From the NCBI GenBank assembly GCA_910583795.1, contig CAJTZQ010000090.1, positions 1 to 12,225 of the forward strand: a stretch of 12,225 bases of DNA, written 5' to 3'. Below, in pieces: positions 1-7,409 of the stretch (position 1 is its first letter; the number at the start of each line of letters is the position of its first letter). A program made the position numbers and the translations under genes. This stretch comes from an uncultured Muribaculaceae bacterium. GTDB taxonomy: Bacteria; Bacteroidota; Bacteroidia; Bacteroidales; Muribaculaceae. The notes under the pieces were generated by a model that did not search any database, was not told the DNA's origin, and saw only the letters and a list, made by a program, of their open reading frames with translations.

Positions 1-59
1 AGAGCAATTAACCTACGCTCATTTCCAATAAATTACACTCTTTTCGTAACTTCACTTTG

Positions 60-67
60 CAAATTTA
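60..67 (-). promoter_or_regulatory. Candidate Bacteroidetes -7 element, leftward
   Basis: On the minus strand this reads TAAATTTG, an exact match to the Bacteroidetes primary sigma factor -7 consensus TAnnTTTG. The DNA upstream of it (68-130) is strongly AT-rich, as expected. No TTG-type -33 element lies at the usual spacing of about 20 bases, so support rests on the -7 box alone. It would drive a gene starting to the left of position 1. The same octamer occurs in front of the GH88/DUF2264 gene. Confidence 0.4.
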
Positions 68-383
68 CCAATTTATTATTAAAAATATACCATTCTGAAC
101 AAAAAAATAATTAAAACCTAATACAAAATTTCAAATTGCAGGTATAATTACGTAATACTGCAATTTAAGATTCGTCACCGTGCTATTAGATTTCCTGATA
201 AAGGTGGTTCTTACCCACATTGGTTGAAAAATCATCATTATTAATAGAGGGATATTACGCTATAAGCAGACAAGCTCCCTCGCTAAAGCTCGGGCACAGA
301 ACCATCATGACACGGATTTAGCTGATGATTCATTTATTCTTATTTTTCAACGAAATTAGAAAAGAACCATAAAGGTTTATTCA

Positions 384-469
384 AATTAGCGAGAATTAGC
401 TGGTATTTTTAAAAGCTATTCATTTTTATTGTAAATTATTAGATATAATAGAAGCTTTTTGGTATTTTT
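384..469. repeat. Short direct repeats in front of the VOC gene
   Basis: AATTAGC occurs at 384-390 and again at 394-400, exactly 10 bases apart, and a related AATTAG lies at 354-359, 30 bases before the first. TGGTATTTTT occurs at 401-410 and again at 460-469, the second copy overlapping the candidate -7 box. Spacing of one and three helical turns would suit a regulator binding site, but in AT-rich DNA such short repeats can arise by chance. No binding protein can be named. Confidence 0.25.
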
Positions 470-470
470 G
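463..470 (+). promoter_or_regulatory. Candidate -7 element of the VOC gene
   Basis: TATTTTTG fits the Bacteroidetes -7 consensus TAnnTTTG and sits 48 bases before the ATG at 519, which leaves a short untranslated leader. The nearest TTG (429-431) is about 31 bases upstream, too far for a standard -33 element. The call therefore rests on the -7 match and its position. Confidence 0.4.
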
Positions 471-518
471 CATAGGTTTTTTACCAAAATATCCTAAAGA
501 GCAAAATCGCATAATAAT

Positions 519-905
519 ATGGCACATCTGAATCATATTGGTGTATACGTCAGAGACATAGAAGAAGCTAAACATTTCTTTGAAAAGTATTTCGATGCCA
601 AGTCCGGCGAAAAGTATCATAATCCACGAAAATCGTTTTCAAGCTATCTGTTATCTTTTGATGACGGAACGACATTGGAGATAATGACAAAACCTGATCT
701 CAACATACTCATTGATAGAACAAACAATTATGGTTATGCCCATATCTCCATCTCAGTCGGCAGCAAGAGAAAGGTTGATGAGATAACCAAGCGTCTGAAT
801 GACGATGGATACATCCATCTTGACGGTCCGAGAGTAACGGGAGATGGATACTATGAGAGTGCCATGCTTGATGCGGAAGGGAATGTGATAGAAATAACAA
901 TATAA
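519..905 (+). CDS. VOC (glyoxalase/dioxygenase superfamily) protein
   Basis: A single-domain vicinal-oxygen-chelate protein of 128 residues, the usual length for one pair of beta-alpha-beta-beta-beta repeats. The opening pattern (residues 3-23, with LNHIGVYVRDIEEAKHFFEK) is the typical VOC first strand and helix. A metal-ligand set can be read at the expected places: His6, Glu54 (in TTLEIM), His75 (in YAHISISV) and Glu125 (near the end, in NVIEITI). That H/E/H/E arrangement is the glyoxalase I kind, so a metal-dependent lyase or isomerase acting on a small molecule is plausible. Members of this superfamily also include epimerases, dioxygenases and antibiotic-resistance proteins, and the substrate cannot be told. 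There is no signal peptide, so it is cytoplasmic. The ATG at 519 has no clear Shine-Dalgarno, normal in Bacteroidetes. It lies 74 bases ahead of the next gene and may be cotranscribed with it. Confidence 0.85.
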   Translation: MAHLNHIGVYVRDIEEAKHFFEKYFDAKSGEKYHNPRKSFSSYLLSFDDGTTLEIMTKPDLNILIDRTNNYGYAHISISVGSKRKVDEITKRLNDDGYIHLDGPRVTGDGYYESAMLDAEGNVIEITI

Positions 906-979
906 GCATTTAAGCGCCTAAGAGTATGTTTACTTATATATACCATAAAAGTTCAAGAAGTCTATAATTTCTTAAGATC

Positions 980-3178
980 ATGAAACATATTATATTAGTA
1001 TTGACGATTATTCTATGCGTTGTAGCTTCATTGGCATCAGAAGTTATAACAATATACAATCCGGATTATGAATATCGGACAACATCTATTTTCAATGTGA
1101 AATCTATTGAGAGGAACGATGAGTCTACGCTTCTTCACGTACGTCTTAAGTATAAACCCAACTGGTGGGTTAAAATAGACAGCATAGCCTCACTCGTAGA
1201 TCCGCTTACCAATATAAGTTATTTAGTAAAAGGATCTGAAGGGATCGAAATAGGTGAACAGTTCTGGATGCCCGAATCAGGAGAGCATGACATAACTCTT
1301 CGGTTCCCTTACATTCCAGACAATGTGAAAGCGGTCGATTTTATCGAGGGGAATTGGAAAGTGGCAGGATTGAGACTTGACAATGAAAAGATAGAAAAAA
1401 CAAACACATTTACACCGAAGAATTGGATTAGAGAAAATTCAGAAATATATCCGGGAATACCATCAAATTTCTTTGAGTCCGGTAAAAGCCATATTCATGG
1501 TTTAATAAACGGCTACTCACCAAAATGTGGCATCAACAATATTCTATTTTACATAAATGATATCACCACAGGCTCAAGCCGCATGGAGTCGGTAGAAATT
1601 AATGATGACGGAACTTTTGACAAGACAATATGCTTATCCAATCCCGGACTTTATCTTATGGCATATGGTTCCGAAGCATTCTATAATGTATATCTCGAAC
1701 CCAACCGCAATTTAGCGATTTACGCCGATTGGGAGGATATTCTTCAATTTCAAATATCCACACGACTACAAAAAATATTATTCGGAGACCAACTCGGATC
1801 AATCAACAACGAATTGCACAATGCTCCCAAGCTTCCCGACATGCTGGATTTCAATAATGTCAAAAAAGACAATCCGATGGATATCCTGTCAAAATATAAA
1901 AAGGCATATCATGAAACATCTGTAAGACTCGAAGATTTCATCATTGGAAATAATATCAGCAATCACTCTGCAAACCTCATGCGAAATGAGATAAAAGGAG
2001 CACTTATATGCCAATTAATGGACTTTGAGATGTATCATAACGATAGTTTAGGACCGGGGGAAAAGACAGATTCCATTCTTCCGATTCCTGCCGAATTTTA
2101 CAATGAACCAGGAGAAATTTTTAGGGAAAACGATCCATGGTTTCTTGCAAACTCAAATATAGCCATAATCATTAACAGGATTGCATTCAGCGATATGTTT
2201 AAGAAATACGGAGCATTCGACGGTGTCTTAAATACGATCCCTTCAGTTAACGGCTTAAAATTACTTCAAAAAAAGGGTGTTGAGTTCACAGATGAGGAAA
2301 TGAAATTATCAGACTGGTTAAGCAAAAATGCCGGAAAGAAAATAGTAATGAGCCAGGATGACTATCTCAACTTGCTCAACAAATATGACAATCTCAATAA
2401 AAAAGCTAAAAACAACGGAATTACAGAAGAAGAAATATCAAAATGGTATAACACAAAGGATAAGTATGGAGCAGATGAGGCAGCATGCCAAATGTTTAGT
2501 ATATCGAACAACATGAATGCTGCGAAAAAATATTTCGAGCTGGATTATTCTCCATTAGTTCTTCAACTTACATCAACCGCAAAAATCTGCAATTTCGGGC
2601 ATACGGATTTCCGGAATACTTCAATGGATTACGTGAGTGCAATAATGAATGCACTTAGAGACAGTGTGATCCTTGACAACCCTTATATCTTCAACAACTT
2701 GAAAGACTATTTTGACAACGGAATGTCAAAAGCCAAAGGTTATAAGATTCCGGATGACAAACGCGGACGTATTATCAAAGATATTATCAAGCCACATGAA
2801 GGGAAAGTGCTTCTTTTAGATATGTGGGCAATAAGTTGCGGTCCATGTCGCGCTAATATTGAAAATACATTAAAGAAACGTGAGGCGAACCTCGACCATC
2901 CTCATTTTAAATATATTTTTATTACCGGCAAAGATGAATCGCCTGAAACCGCCTACAACAAATATGTAGACCAATACCTTAACGGTGAAGAGTCTCACCG
3001 ATTAGATCAATCCGACTTTAACCGGCTGAGGGATCTTTTTAACTTCAACGGCATACCCCGATATATACTGATCGATCGTGACGGTACGGTTCTGGACGAC
3101 AATTATATGCCTTATAATCTTGAGAAAGATCTTTCAAGTAGAGGTATCAGACTCAACGAGCCTATTGAACTGAATTAA
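980..3178 (+). CDS. Secreted TlpA-like thioredoxin-fold protein with long N-terminal region
   Basis: A 732-residue exported protein. Residues 1-19 form a signal peptide (basic start, hydrophobic ILVLTIILCVVASLA) with cleavage before SEVIT, so it acts in the periplasm or outer envelope. Residues about 20-135 match a beta-sandwich region common in Bacteroides TlpA-family proteins, with FWMPESGEHDITLRFPYIP and the motif DFIEGNW. A middle helical region (about 270-570) has no family I can name. The C-terminal domain (about 600-732) is a TlpA/ResA-type thioredoxin fold: LLLDMWAISCGPC carries the redox pair Cys620/Cys623, and GIPRYILIDRDGTVLDD supplies the cis-proline loop and the conserved strand. 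It is probably a thiol-disulfide reductase acting on envelope proteins, though many such Bacteroidales proteins have no proven substrate. It follows the VOC gene closely and precedes the two-component genes by 60 bases, so one transcript is possible. Confidence 0.85.
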   Translation: MKHIILVLTIILCVVASLASEVITIYNPDYEYRTTSIFNVKSIERNDESTLLHVRLKYKPNWWVKIDSIASLVDPLTNISYLVKGSEGIEIGEQFWMPESGEHDITLRFPYIPDNVKAVDFIEGNWKVAGLRLDNEKIEKTNTFTPKNWIRENSEIYPGIPSNFFESGKSHIHGLINGYSPKCGINNILFYINDITTGSSRMESVEINDDGTFDKTICLSNPGLYLMAYGSEAFYNVYLEPNRNLAIYADWEDILQFQISTRLQKILFGDQLGSINNELHNAPKLPDMLDFNNVKKDNPMDILSKYKKAYHETSVRLEDFIIGNNISNHSANLMRNEIKGALICQLMDFEMYHNDSLGPGEKTDSILPIPAEFYNEPGEIFRENDPWFLANSNIAIIINRIAFSDMFKKYGAFDGVLNTIPSVNGLKLLQKKGVEFTDEEMKLSDWLSKNAGKKIVMSQDDYLNLLNKYDNLNKKAKNNGITEEEISKWYNTKDKYGADEAACQMFSISNNMNAAKKYFELDYSPLVLQLTSTAKICNFGHTDFRNTSMDYVSAIMNALRDSVILDNPYIFNNLKDYFDNGMSKAKGYKIPDDKRGRIIKDIIKPHEGKVLLLDMWAISCGPCRANIENTLKKREANLDHPHFKYIFITGKDESPETAYNKYVDQYLNGEESHRLDQSDFNRLRDLFNFNGIPRYILIDRDGTVLDDNYMPYNLEKDLSSRGIRLNEPIELN

Positions 3179-3238
3179 ACTTTTTACGGAATGTGAATAA
3201 AATTAAAGATGTTGTTTCATGCATAAGGAATATCGCTT

Positions 3239-3817
3239 ATGAAATTACTGATTATTGATGATAACGCGGCTGTCAGAACCACTCTTAAGCTGCTTCTTGC
3301 AAAAGAATTTGATGAAGTCGCCACTGTCGGCGATCCTAAACTTATCCCCGCTATTCTCAATGCCGGGAAAGTGGATGCCGTGCTCCTTGACATGAATTTC
3401 GACAATACTCATCTTGACGGCAGTGAAGGTCTTTTCTGGTTATCACATATAAAAGGGAGGGAGGATGCCCCTGCCGTTGTGCTTATAACAGCTTTCGGAG
3501 ATGTCCCTCTCGCGGTGGAAGCCATGAAAAACGGCGCCGAAGATTTTGTAACCAAACCTTGGGACAATAAAGATCTGATTGACAAACTTCATCATGCCAT
3601 TGATAAAAACCGGGAAAAACATGTGCAGCGCGAATCTATGGCAAATGCACGCAAAATTGAAGAAAAAGAGAAGCTCCAAAACGACATGACTCTTGATGAA
3701 CTTAAAATGTCGCATATCAAGCATGTGATAGATATATGCGGGGGCAACCTCTCAGCGGCATCAGAAAAATTAGGAGTCAACCGACAAACACTATATAATA
3801 TGCTCAAAAAGAAGTGA
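3239..3817 (+). CDS. Response regulator, receiver plus Fis-type HTH, no AAA+ domain
   Basis: A 192-residue DNA-binding response regulator. The receiver domain (1-120) has the acidic pair Asp7/Asp8, phospho-acceptor Asp51 (in VLLDMNFD), switch Thr84 (LITAF) and Lys106 (VTKPW). A charged linker (121-150, rich in K, R and E) leads to a Fis-family helix-turn-helix at about 153-191, reading GGNLSAASEKLGVNRQTLY. NtrC-type regulators, the commonest Fis-HTH regulators in Bacteroidetes, carry an AAA+ sigma-54 ATPase between these two parts; here it is absent, so the protein is built like the PrrA/RegA/ActR group and should not activate sigma-54 by ATP hydrolysis. The start at 3239 is supported by an AAGGA at 3225-3229. 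Its partner is surely the next gene, whose GTG start overlaps this stop. Targets are unknown. Confidence 0.88.
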   Translation: MKLLIIDDNAAVRTTLKLLLAKEFDEVATVGDPKLIPAILNAGKVDAVLLDMNFDNTHLDGSEGLFWLSHIKGREDAPAVVLITAFGDVPLAVEAMKNGAEDFVTKPWDNKDLIDKLHHAIDKNREKHVQRESMANARKIEEKEKLQNDMTLDELKMSHIKHVIDICGGNLSAASEKLGVNRQTLYNMLKKK

Positions 3818-4806
3818 AACATTTCAAACTTAAAATAATTCTGACCCTGTTAGCAATTGCCGTTGTTTCGGCATGTGCTACTTTATTATTCTCAAATCAC
3901 AATATTGCGTTGGGGATATTAATTTCATTTATAATACCCGTCTTAATCCTAATAAACCAATCGTTACTCAGCAAACTGATCAATTCAATGTCATCATTTG
4001 TGAGAGGTCTGGAGATGAACGACACAAGCATGAGATTCGAGGCTGACACTAATGACACGGAGCTAAATGAAATGTCGAAAAGCATGAACCGTATCACATC
4101 CATGTATATAGGAAATAAAAGAGAACTTGAAACGAGGAAGCTTTATTACGACCGAATTCTAAAGGTTATGACCCATGAGATGCGAAACGCTATAGCACCT
4201 ATCGTTGCCTTGTCGACTGACCTGCATGAAAATCCAGGCAATTATGGGGAAACGGAGAGAACGGAAGCTATGGAGATTATCAGAAATCAAAGTGAAGGAA
4301 TCAAGAGATTTCTCGATTCTTATCATGCCCTCACCCATTTACCGCCTCCCGAACAAAAGCAGGTAGACGCTGCCGGATTCTTACATAAACTTCAAAAATC
4401 GATCTCATGTGTGGAGGAAACGATATTCTCACATCAAGGAATTGTGGAATATAATATAGGAGCGGGAACAAACCTATTCATTGACGAAAGTCTGATGTCT
4501 CAGGTTATGGTCAATCTTATCAAAAATTCTTTAGAGGCAGCCATGGATAATCCTGAGCCAAAAGTAATCGTAACTGCTACAAGATCTGCAGGCGGGAGTA
4601 TTATCACCATTACAGACAACGGGAAAGGTCTACCCCAAGAAATCGCAGAAAATCCATTCCAACCATTTTTGACAACAAAGAAAAACGGCAGCGGCATAGG
4701 TTTGTTCCTAAGCCGCCAGATAGTTAGGATGCACGGAGGCGACATCCGCATGCATAATCTTCCAGGCAAAGGGCTGTCAATCCAGATTATATTGCCAACT
4801 CAATAA
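3814..4806 (+). CDS. Membrane sensor histidine kinase, partner of the adjacent regulator
   Basis: A 330-residue histidine kinase. The GTG start at 3814 overlaps the regulator's TGA by four bases (GTGA), which implies translational coupling. Two membrane helices (about 6-26 and 31-51) are separated by only a few residues, so there is no room for a periplasmic sensor domain; the signal must be sensed in the membrane, in the cytoplasm or through a partner. A HAMP-like linker follows (about 52-105). The dimerisation and phospho-acceptor helix has His121 in MTHEMRNAIAPI. The ATPase domain shows the N box with Asn234/Asn238 (VNLIKNSLEA), the G1 box DNGKG at 268-272, an F-box region PFQPFLTT and the G2 box GSGIGLFLS (292-300). 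All catalytic motifs are present, so it should be active. It most resembles kinases paired with NtrC-like regulators. It ends just before a stem-loop terminator. Confidence 0.9.
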   Translation: MKHFKLKIILTLLAIAVVSACATLLFSNHNIALGILISFIIPVLILINQSLLSKLINSMSSFVRGLEMNDTSMRFEADTNDTELNEMSKSMNRITSMYIGNKRELETRKLYYDRILKVMTHEMRNAIAPIVALSTDLHENPGNYGETERTEAMEIIRNQSEGIKRFLDSYHALTHLPPPEQKQVDAAGFLHKLQKSISCVEETIFSHQGIVEYNIGAGTNLFIDESLMSQVMVNLIKNSLEAAMDNPEPKVIVTATRSAGGSIITITDNGKGLPQEIAENPFQPFLTTKKNGSGIGLFLSRQIVRMHGGDIRMHNLPGKGLSIQIILPTQ

Positions 4807-4808
4807 AA

Positions 4809-4843
4809 AATGGCGACTTCGAGCCATTCCGAGAGTCGCCATT
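4809..4843 (-). terminator. Stem-loop terminator between convergent genes
   Basis: AATGGCGACT (4809-4818) and AGTCGCCATT (4834-4843) form a perfect 10-bp stem with a 15-base loop. Read on the minus strand, the stem is followed by a run of T (the A-run at 4805-4810), the classic intrinsic terminator form, so it mainly ends the GH88/DUF2264 transcript. On the plus strand there is no T-run after the stem, but the hairpin may also mark the end of the kinase transcript, which stops only two bases before it. Confidence 0.8.
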
Positions 4844-4867
4844 CATAGAAGCCAATATTCTATTTTC

Positions 4868-7198
4868 TTAGAAAAGATCGTGGATTTTTTCACCGTCTCC
4901 CCAATGATGGTCTTTAGGGAAGGGCTCGCCACCCCACGCTTTCTTGTTAGTCCAAGCCAGAGGAGCATCTGTCCAGAAGGGATGAGTTGCAGGCAATCCA
5001 AGAGGGAGGAACGAAAGAGATGTCATGTATAGCGAACCATTGTTGGTATACCAGTCTGCAATATTAGGCTGTCTGCCTGCAAACCCGATGGTAAGGAAAC
5101 CTTTTTCATTGAAGTTTTCTTTTCCATCAAACATTCTTTTCATGACGGATGTGAGAGCAGAACGTACCTGACCGTTGCTGAGTCCGGAAGGCAATTTTTC
5201 ATACCAAGCCATCAAGGCAAGAGGTTGAAGAGTTGCCATGCGGTAAGGGATCGACCTACCGAATACCGGGAATGTACCTTCAGGAGAAATCATTCTTTCA
5301 AGAACAATAGCAAATTTCTGAGTTCTCTTAATGGCACGGTCGTAGTATTTACTATAGTGAATACGCGTGTATTTTCCTGCGTCTTTCATAGATTGAAGAG
5401 TTTCAAGAAGCATTGGATGGAAAACATAACTGCTATAATAATCATAAGCGAAAGATGGACCATCGGCATACCATCCGTCACCTACATACCACTCCTCAGT
5501 TTTCCTGATAGCAGAATTTACACGATATTCATCGCATTGAGCACCAGCTTTTGCAAGAAAACTCTCGATAGTGGAAGAGAAAAGCAACCAGTTAGTGTAA
5601 GGGGGATCCACACGGCGAAGCTGCGTAAACTCCTCGACATAACGTTTTTTTGTAGTATCGTCAAGCGGCATCCATAGCGCATCGTATCCGCGTAGGAAAC
5701 TTTCAGCCACATAAGCGGCATCTACAAGAGCCTGTCCATGACCTCTCCAAAGAAGATAGTCAGGGCTTTGAGGATCGACAGCATTCTTATATGAAGCAAG
5801 CGCCATATCGCGAAGTTCTTTCCTTTTCTGACCCTCGGATGTATTGTCATCGGGCAGAGAGAGCCAAGGAGCGATACCAGCCATAAGTCTGCCAAAAGTT
5901 TCCATATAGGTCACTCCTTTATTTCTCCCATCCCAATTGGGACTTACCTCAACAAGCATATTCTTCTGAAGTTCCCCTTTAGACATATTGCTCAACACCG
6001 GATAAGCCATTTTATATAGCAGATCCACCCAATAAGCACGGTCTTGAGAATGACTTGCCTCAAGCATCCTTACATATTCACAAGCAGCAAGGAGGAAAGC
6101 CCCCACGCCGAAATCGGCTGTAGAGTTTGCATCCACAACCTGTCCGGGAATAGCTTTCTCCCCTATCGGCTGCACATATCCCACTCTCCCATCTTTCTGA
6201 AGAGCCGTTGTCTTCAGATAATTCCAACCCTTGCGTGCTGCATCCATATATTTAGGATCAGAAAGATAACCGTTGTTAATTCCCCACAGGAGACCATATG
6301 TGAAGAAAGCAGTTCCGGAAGTCTCAGGTCCCGGGGCATGATCCTTGTCGAGCATGGAGCGGGTCCAATATCCTTCAGGCTGCTGGCATTCCACAACTGC
6401 GGCAGCCAAATCCTTGAATTTATTTTCAAAAAAACCGCGATATTTATATTCCAAGGGAAGATCCTGAAGCACTTTTGCAAGCCCGGCAAGCACCCAACCG
6501 TCGCCTCTCGCCCAAAAGTCTTTCTTTCCGTTTACACTTTTATGCTTGGGATAAGTGTATTTAGCGTCACGATAGTAAAGTTTTTCATCCGGATCAAACA
6601 TTATGCTATCTGAATATGTGATATATTCATAAAGCTTGTCAAGATATTTATTATTGCCTGTGATCTTATATAATTTAGTCATGACCGGCATCACCATATA
6701 CAGACCGTCAGCCCACCACCAATAATCATTATTAGGAGTAGACATCTCATATTCCATCACTTCCTTAGCCCTACGAATTCTCTTGTCGTCAGGAAGTATA
6801 TTATAAAGATCGGCATAAGTCTGGAAACAGATCTGCCAGTCGCCGAAAAGCACATGCTCGTCAGTCTCGCCATAATCATATTTCCATTTACTTCGGTCAT
6901 CACTTTTAGCACCTTTCCATTCGTTATGCTCCGCCCATCTCTGAGAATAATCGAGCCATTCCGGATTGCCTGTAAGACGATACGCCTCCATGTTCCCGGT
7001 ATGATAAGCGGCATGATGCCAGAAAGGGTTAACCTCAGCTTTATTGTTAGCCTGCCAATAATTATTGACCTTTGAAATGATGTTTCTCACTTCCGTCGCC
7101 TCTTTAACTGCAGGCGCCTTTTTTGGAGCCGCCACAGAGACACAGGCACCAAACACGACCGCAATTCCAAGCGATAAAGATTTAAAAATATGGTTCAT
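4868..7198 (-). CDS. Exported GH88/GH105-type unsaturated uronyl hydrolase fused to DUF2264
   Basis: A 776-residue enzyme with two modules. Residues 1-23 are a signal peptide ending VAA; Cys19 lies in FGAC, a poor lipobox, so periplasmic release is more likely than lipidation. Residues about 35-380 match the (alpha/alpha)6-barrel of GH88/GH105: WWWADGLYM (160-168) carries Asp164, which by motif corresponds to the catalytic Asp of YteR, and FWARGDGW (228-235) is the conserved substrate-pocket strand. These enzymes hydrate the 4,5-unsaturated uronic acid left by polysaccharide lyases. Residues about 385-770 are DUF2264, recognised by the YMETFGRLMAGIAPWLSLP stretch (431-449), LLWRGHGQAL (482-491), WYVGDGWYADG (570-580) and a terminal WGGEPFPKDHH (755-765); the reaction of that domain is not known to me. 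It lies downstream of susD on the same strand but behind a terminator and its own promoter box. Its role would be late trimming of a uronate-rich glycan such as pectin. Confidence 0.85.
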   Translation of the reverse strand: MNHIFKSLSLGIAVVFGACVSVAAPKKAPAVKEATEVRNIISKVNNYWQANNKAEVNPFWHHAAYHTGNMEAYRLTGNPEWLDYSQRWAEHNEWKGAKSDDRSKWKYDYGETDEHVLFGDWQICFQTYADLYNILPDDKRIRRAKEVMEYEMSTPNNDYWWWADGLYMVMPVMTKLYKITGNNKYLDKLYEYITYSDSIMFDPDEKLYYRDAKYTYPKHKSVNGKKDFWARGDGWVLAGLAKVLQDLPLEYKYRGFFENKFKDLAAAVVECQQPEGYWTRSMLDKDHAPGPETSGTAFFTYGLLWGINNGYLSDPKYMDAARKGWNYLKTTALQKDGRVGYVQPIGEKAIPGQVVDANSTADFGVGAFLLAACEYVRMLEASHSQDRAYWVDLLYKMAYPVLSNMSKGELQKNMLVEVSPNWDGRNKGVTYMETFGRLMAGIAPWLSLPDDNTSEGQKRKELRDMALASYKNAVDPQSPDYLLWRGHGQALVDAAYVAESFLRGYDALWMPLDDTTKKRYVEEFTQLRRVDPPYTNWLLFSSTIESFLAKAGAQCDEYRVNSAIRKTEEWYVGDGWYADGPSFAYDYYSSYVFHPMLLETLQSMKDAGKYTRIHYSKYYDRAIKRTQKFAIVLERMISPEGTFPVFGRSIPYRMATLQPLALMAWYEKLPSGLSNGQVRSALTSVMKRMFDGKENFNEKGFLTIGFAGRQPNIADWYTNNGSLYMTSLSFLPLGLPATHPFWTDAPLAWTNKKAWGGEPFPKDHHWGDGEKIHDLF

Positions 7199-7254
7199 TT
7201 ATGTTAGTTATGATTAGTTATTAAAAAATTTTTAACAGATAAAATTCTTTATCG

Positions 7255-7262
7255 CAAATTTA
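7255..7262 (-). promoter_or_regulatory. Candidate -7 element of the GH88/DUF2264 gene
   Basis: The minus strand reads TAAATTTG, an exact Bacteroidetes -7 box (TAnnTTTG), 57 bases before the ATG at 7198. The surrounding sequence is AT-rich. No TTG sits at the usual -33 spacing. Its place between the susD terminator and the enzyme gene suggests the enzyme can be transcribed separately from susCD. Confidence 0.5.
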
Positions 7263-7338
7263 ACAACAATACTCTGTTTGCATAAATTATAATCTGTCAA
7301 AAAAGCATAAAATTCAATCATCATGATCTTAAACATAA

Positions 7339-7378
7339 AATGGGATGCACCATGGCAAAAAACCAGATGCACCCCATT
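7339..7378 (-). terminator. Stem-loop terminator after susD
   Basis: AATGGGATGCA (7339-7349) and TGCACCCCATT (7368-7378) form an 11-bp inverted repeat with one mismatch in the DNA. In the minus-strand RNA that mismatch becomes a G-U pair, so the stem is continuous, and four U residues follow (7337-7340). The loop is 18 bases. This orientation dependence indicates a terminator or attenuator for the leftward susCD transcript, placed 31 bases past the susD stop. Confidence 0.7.
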
Positions 7379-7409
7379 CCCTAAAAATTCAGGATATTTC
7401 AAGCCGGAA

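Larger units (their letters stand above)
1..518. other. AT-rich intergenic region without a convincing gene
   Basis: No open frame here has a start codon and recognisable protein content. The stretch is very AT-rich at both ends, with a somewhat more mixed middle (about 170-330). A frame open from 122 to the TAA at 242-244 reads IRFPDKGGSYPHWLKNHHY at its end. That looks protein-like, but the frame has no ATG or GTG start and I do not recognise the family; it could be the tail of a decayed gene. The first 70 bases, read on the minus strand, look like the promoter and leader of a gene lying to the left of the window. The last 60 bases hold the likely promoter of the VOC gene. No tRNA-like fold or insertion-sequence end was recognised. 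Confidence 0.6.

Noticed and set aside
263..295. Possible hairpin or RNA element in the left intergenic region (CCCTCGC...GCTCGGG)
   Set aside because: The stem has two central mismatches and only three outer and two inner pairs. It is not tRNA-like and has no terminator tail.
426..620. Minus-strand open stretch overlapping the VOC gene start
   Set aside because: It lies antisense to the well-supported VOC gene and its promoter, and has no recognisable family.
6044..6613. Plus-strand open stretch opposite the GH88/DUF2264 gene
   Set aside because: It is fully antisense to the conserved catalytic module and its translation has no domain pattern.
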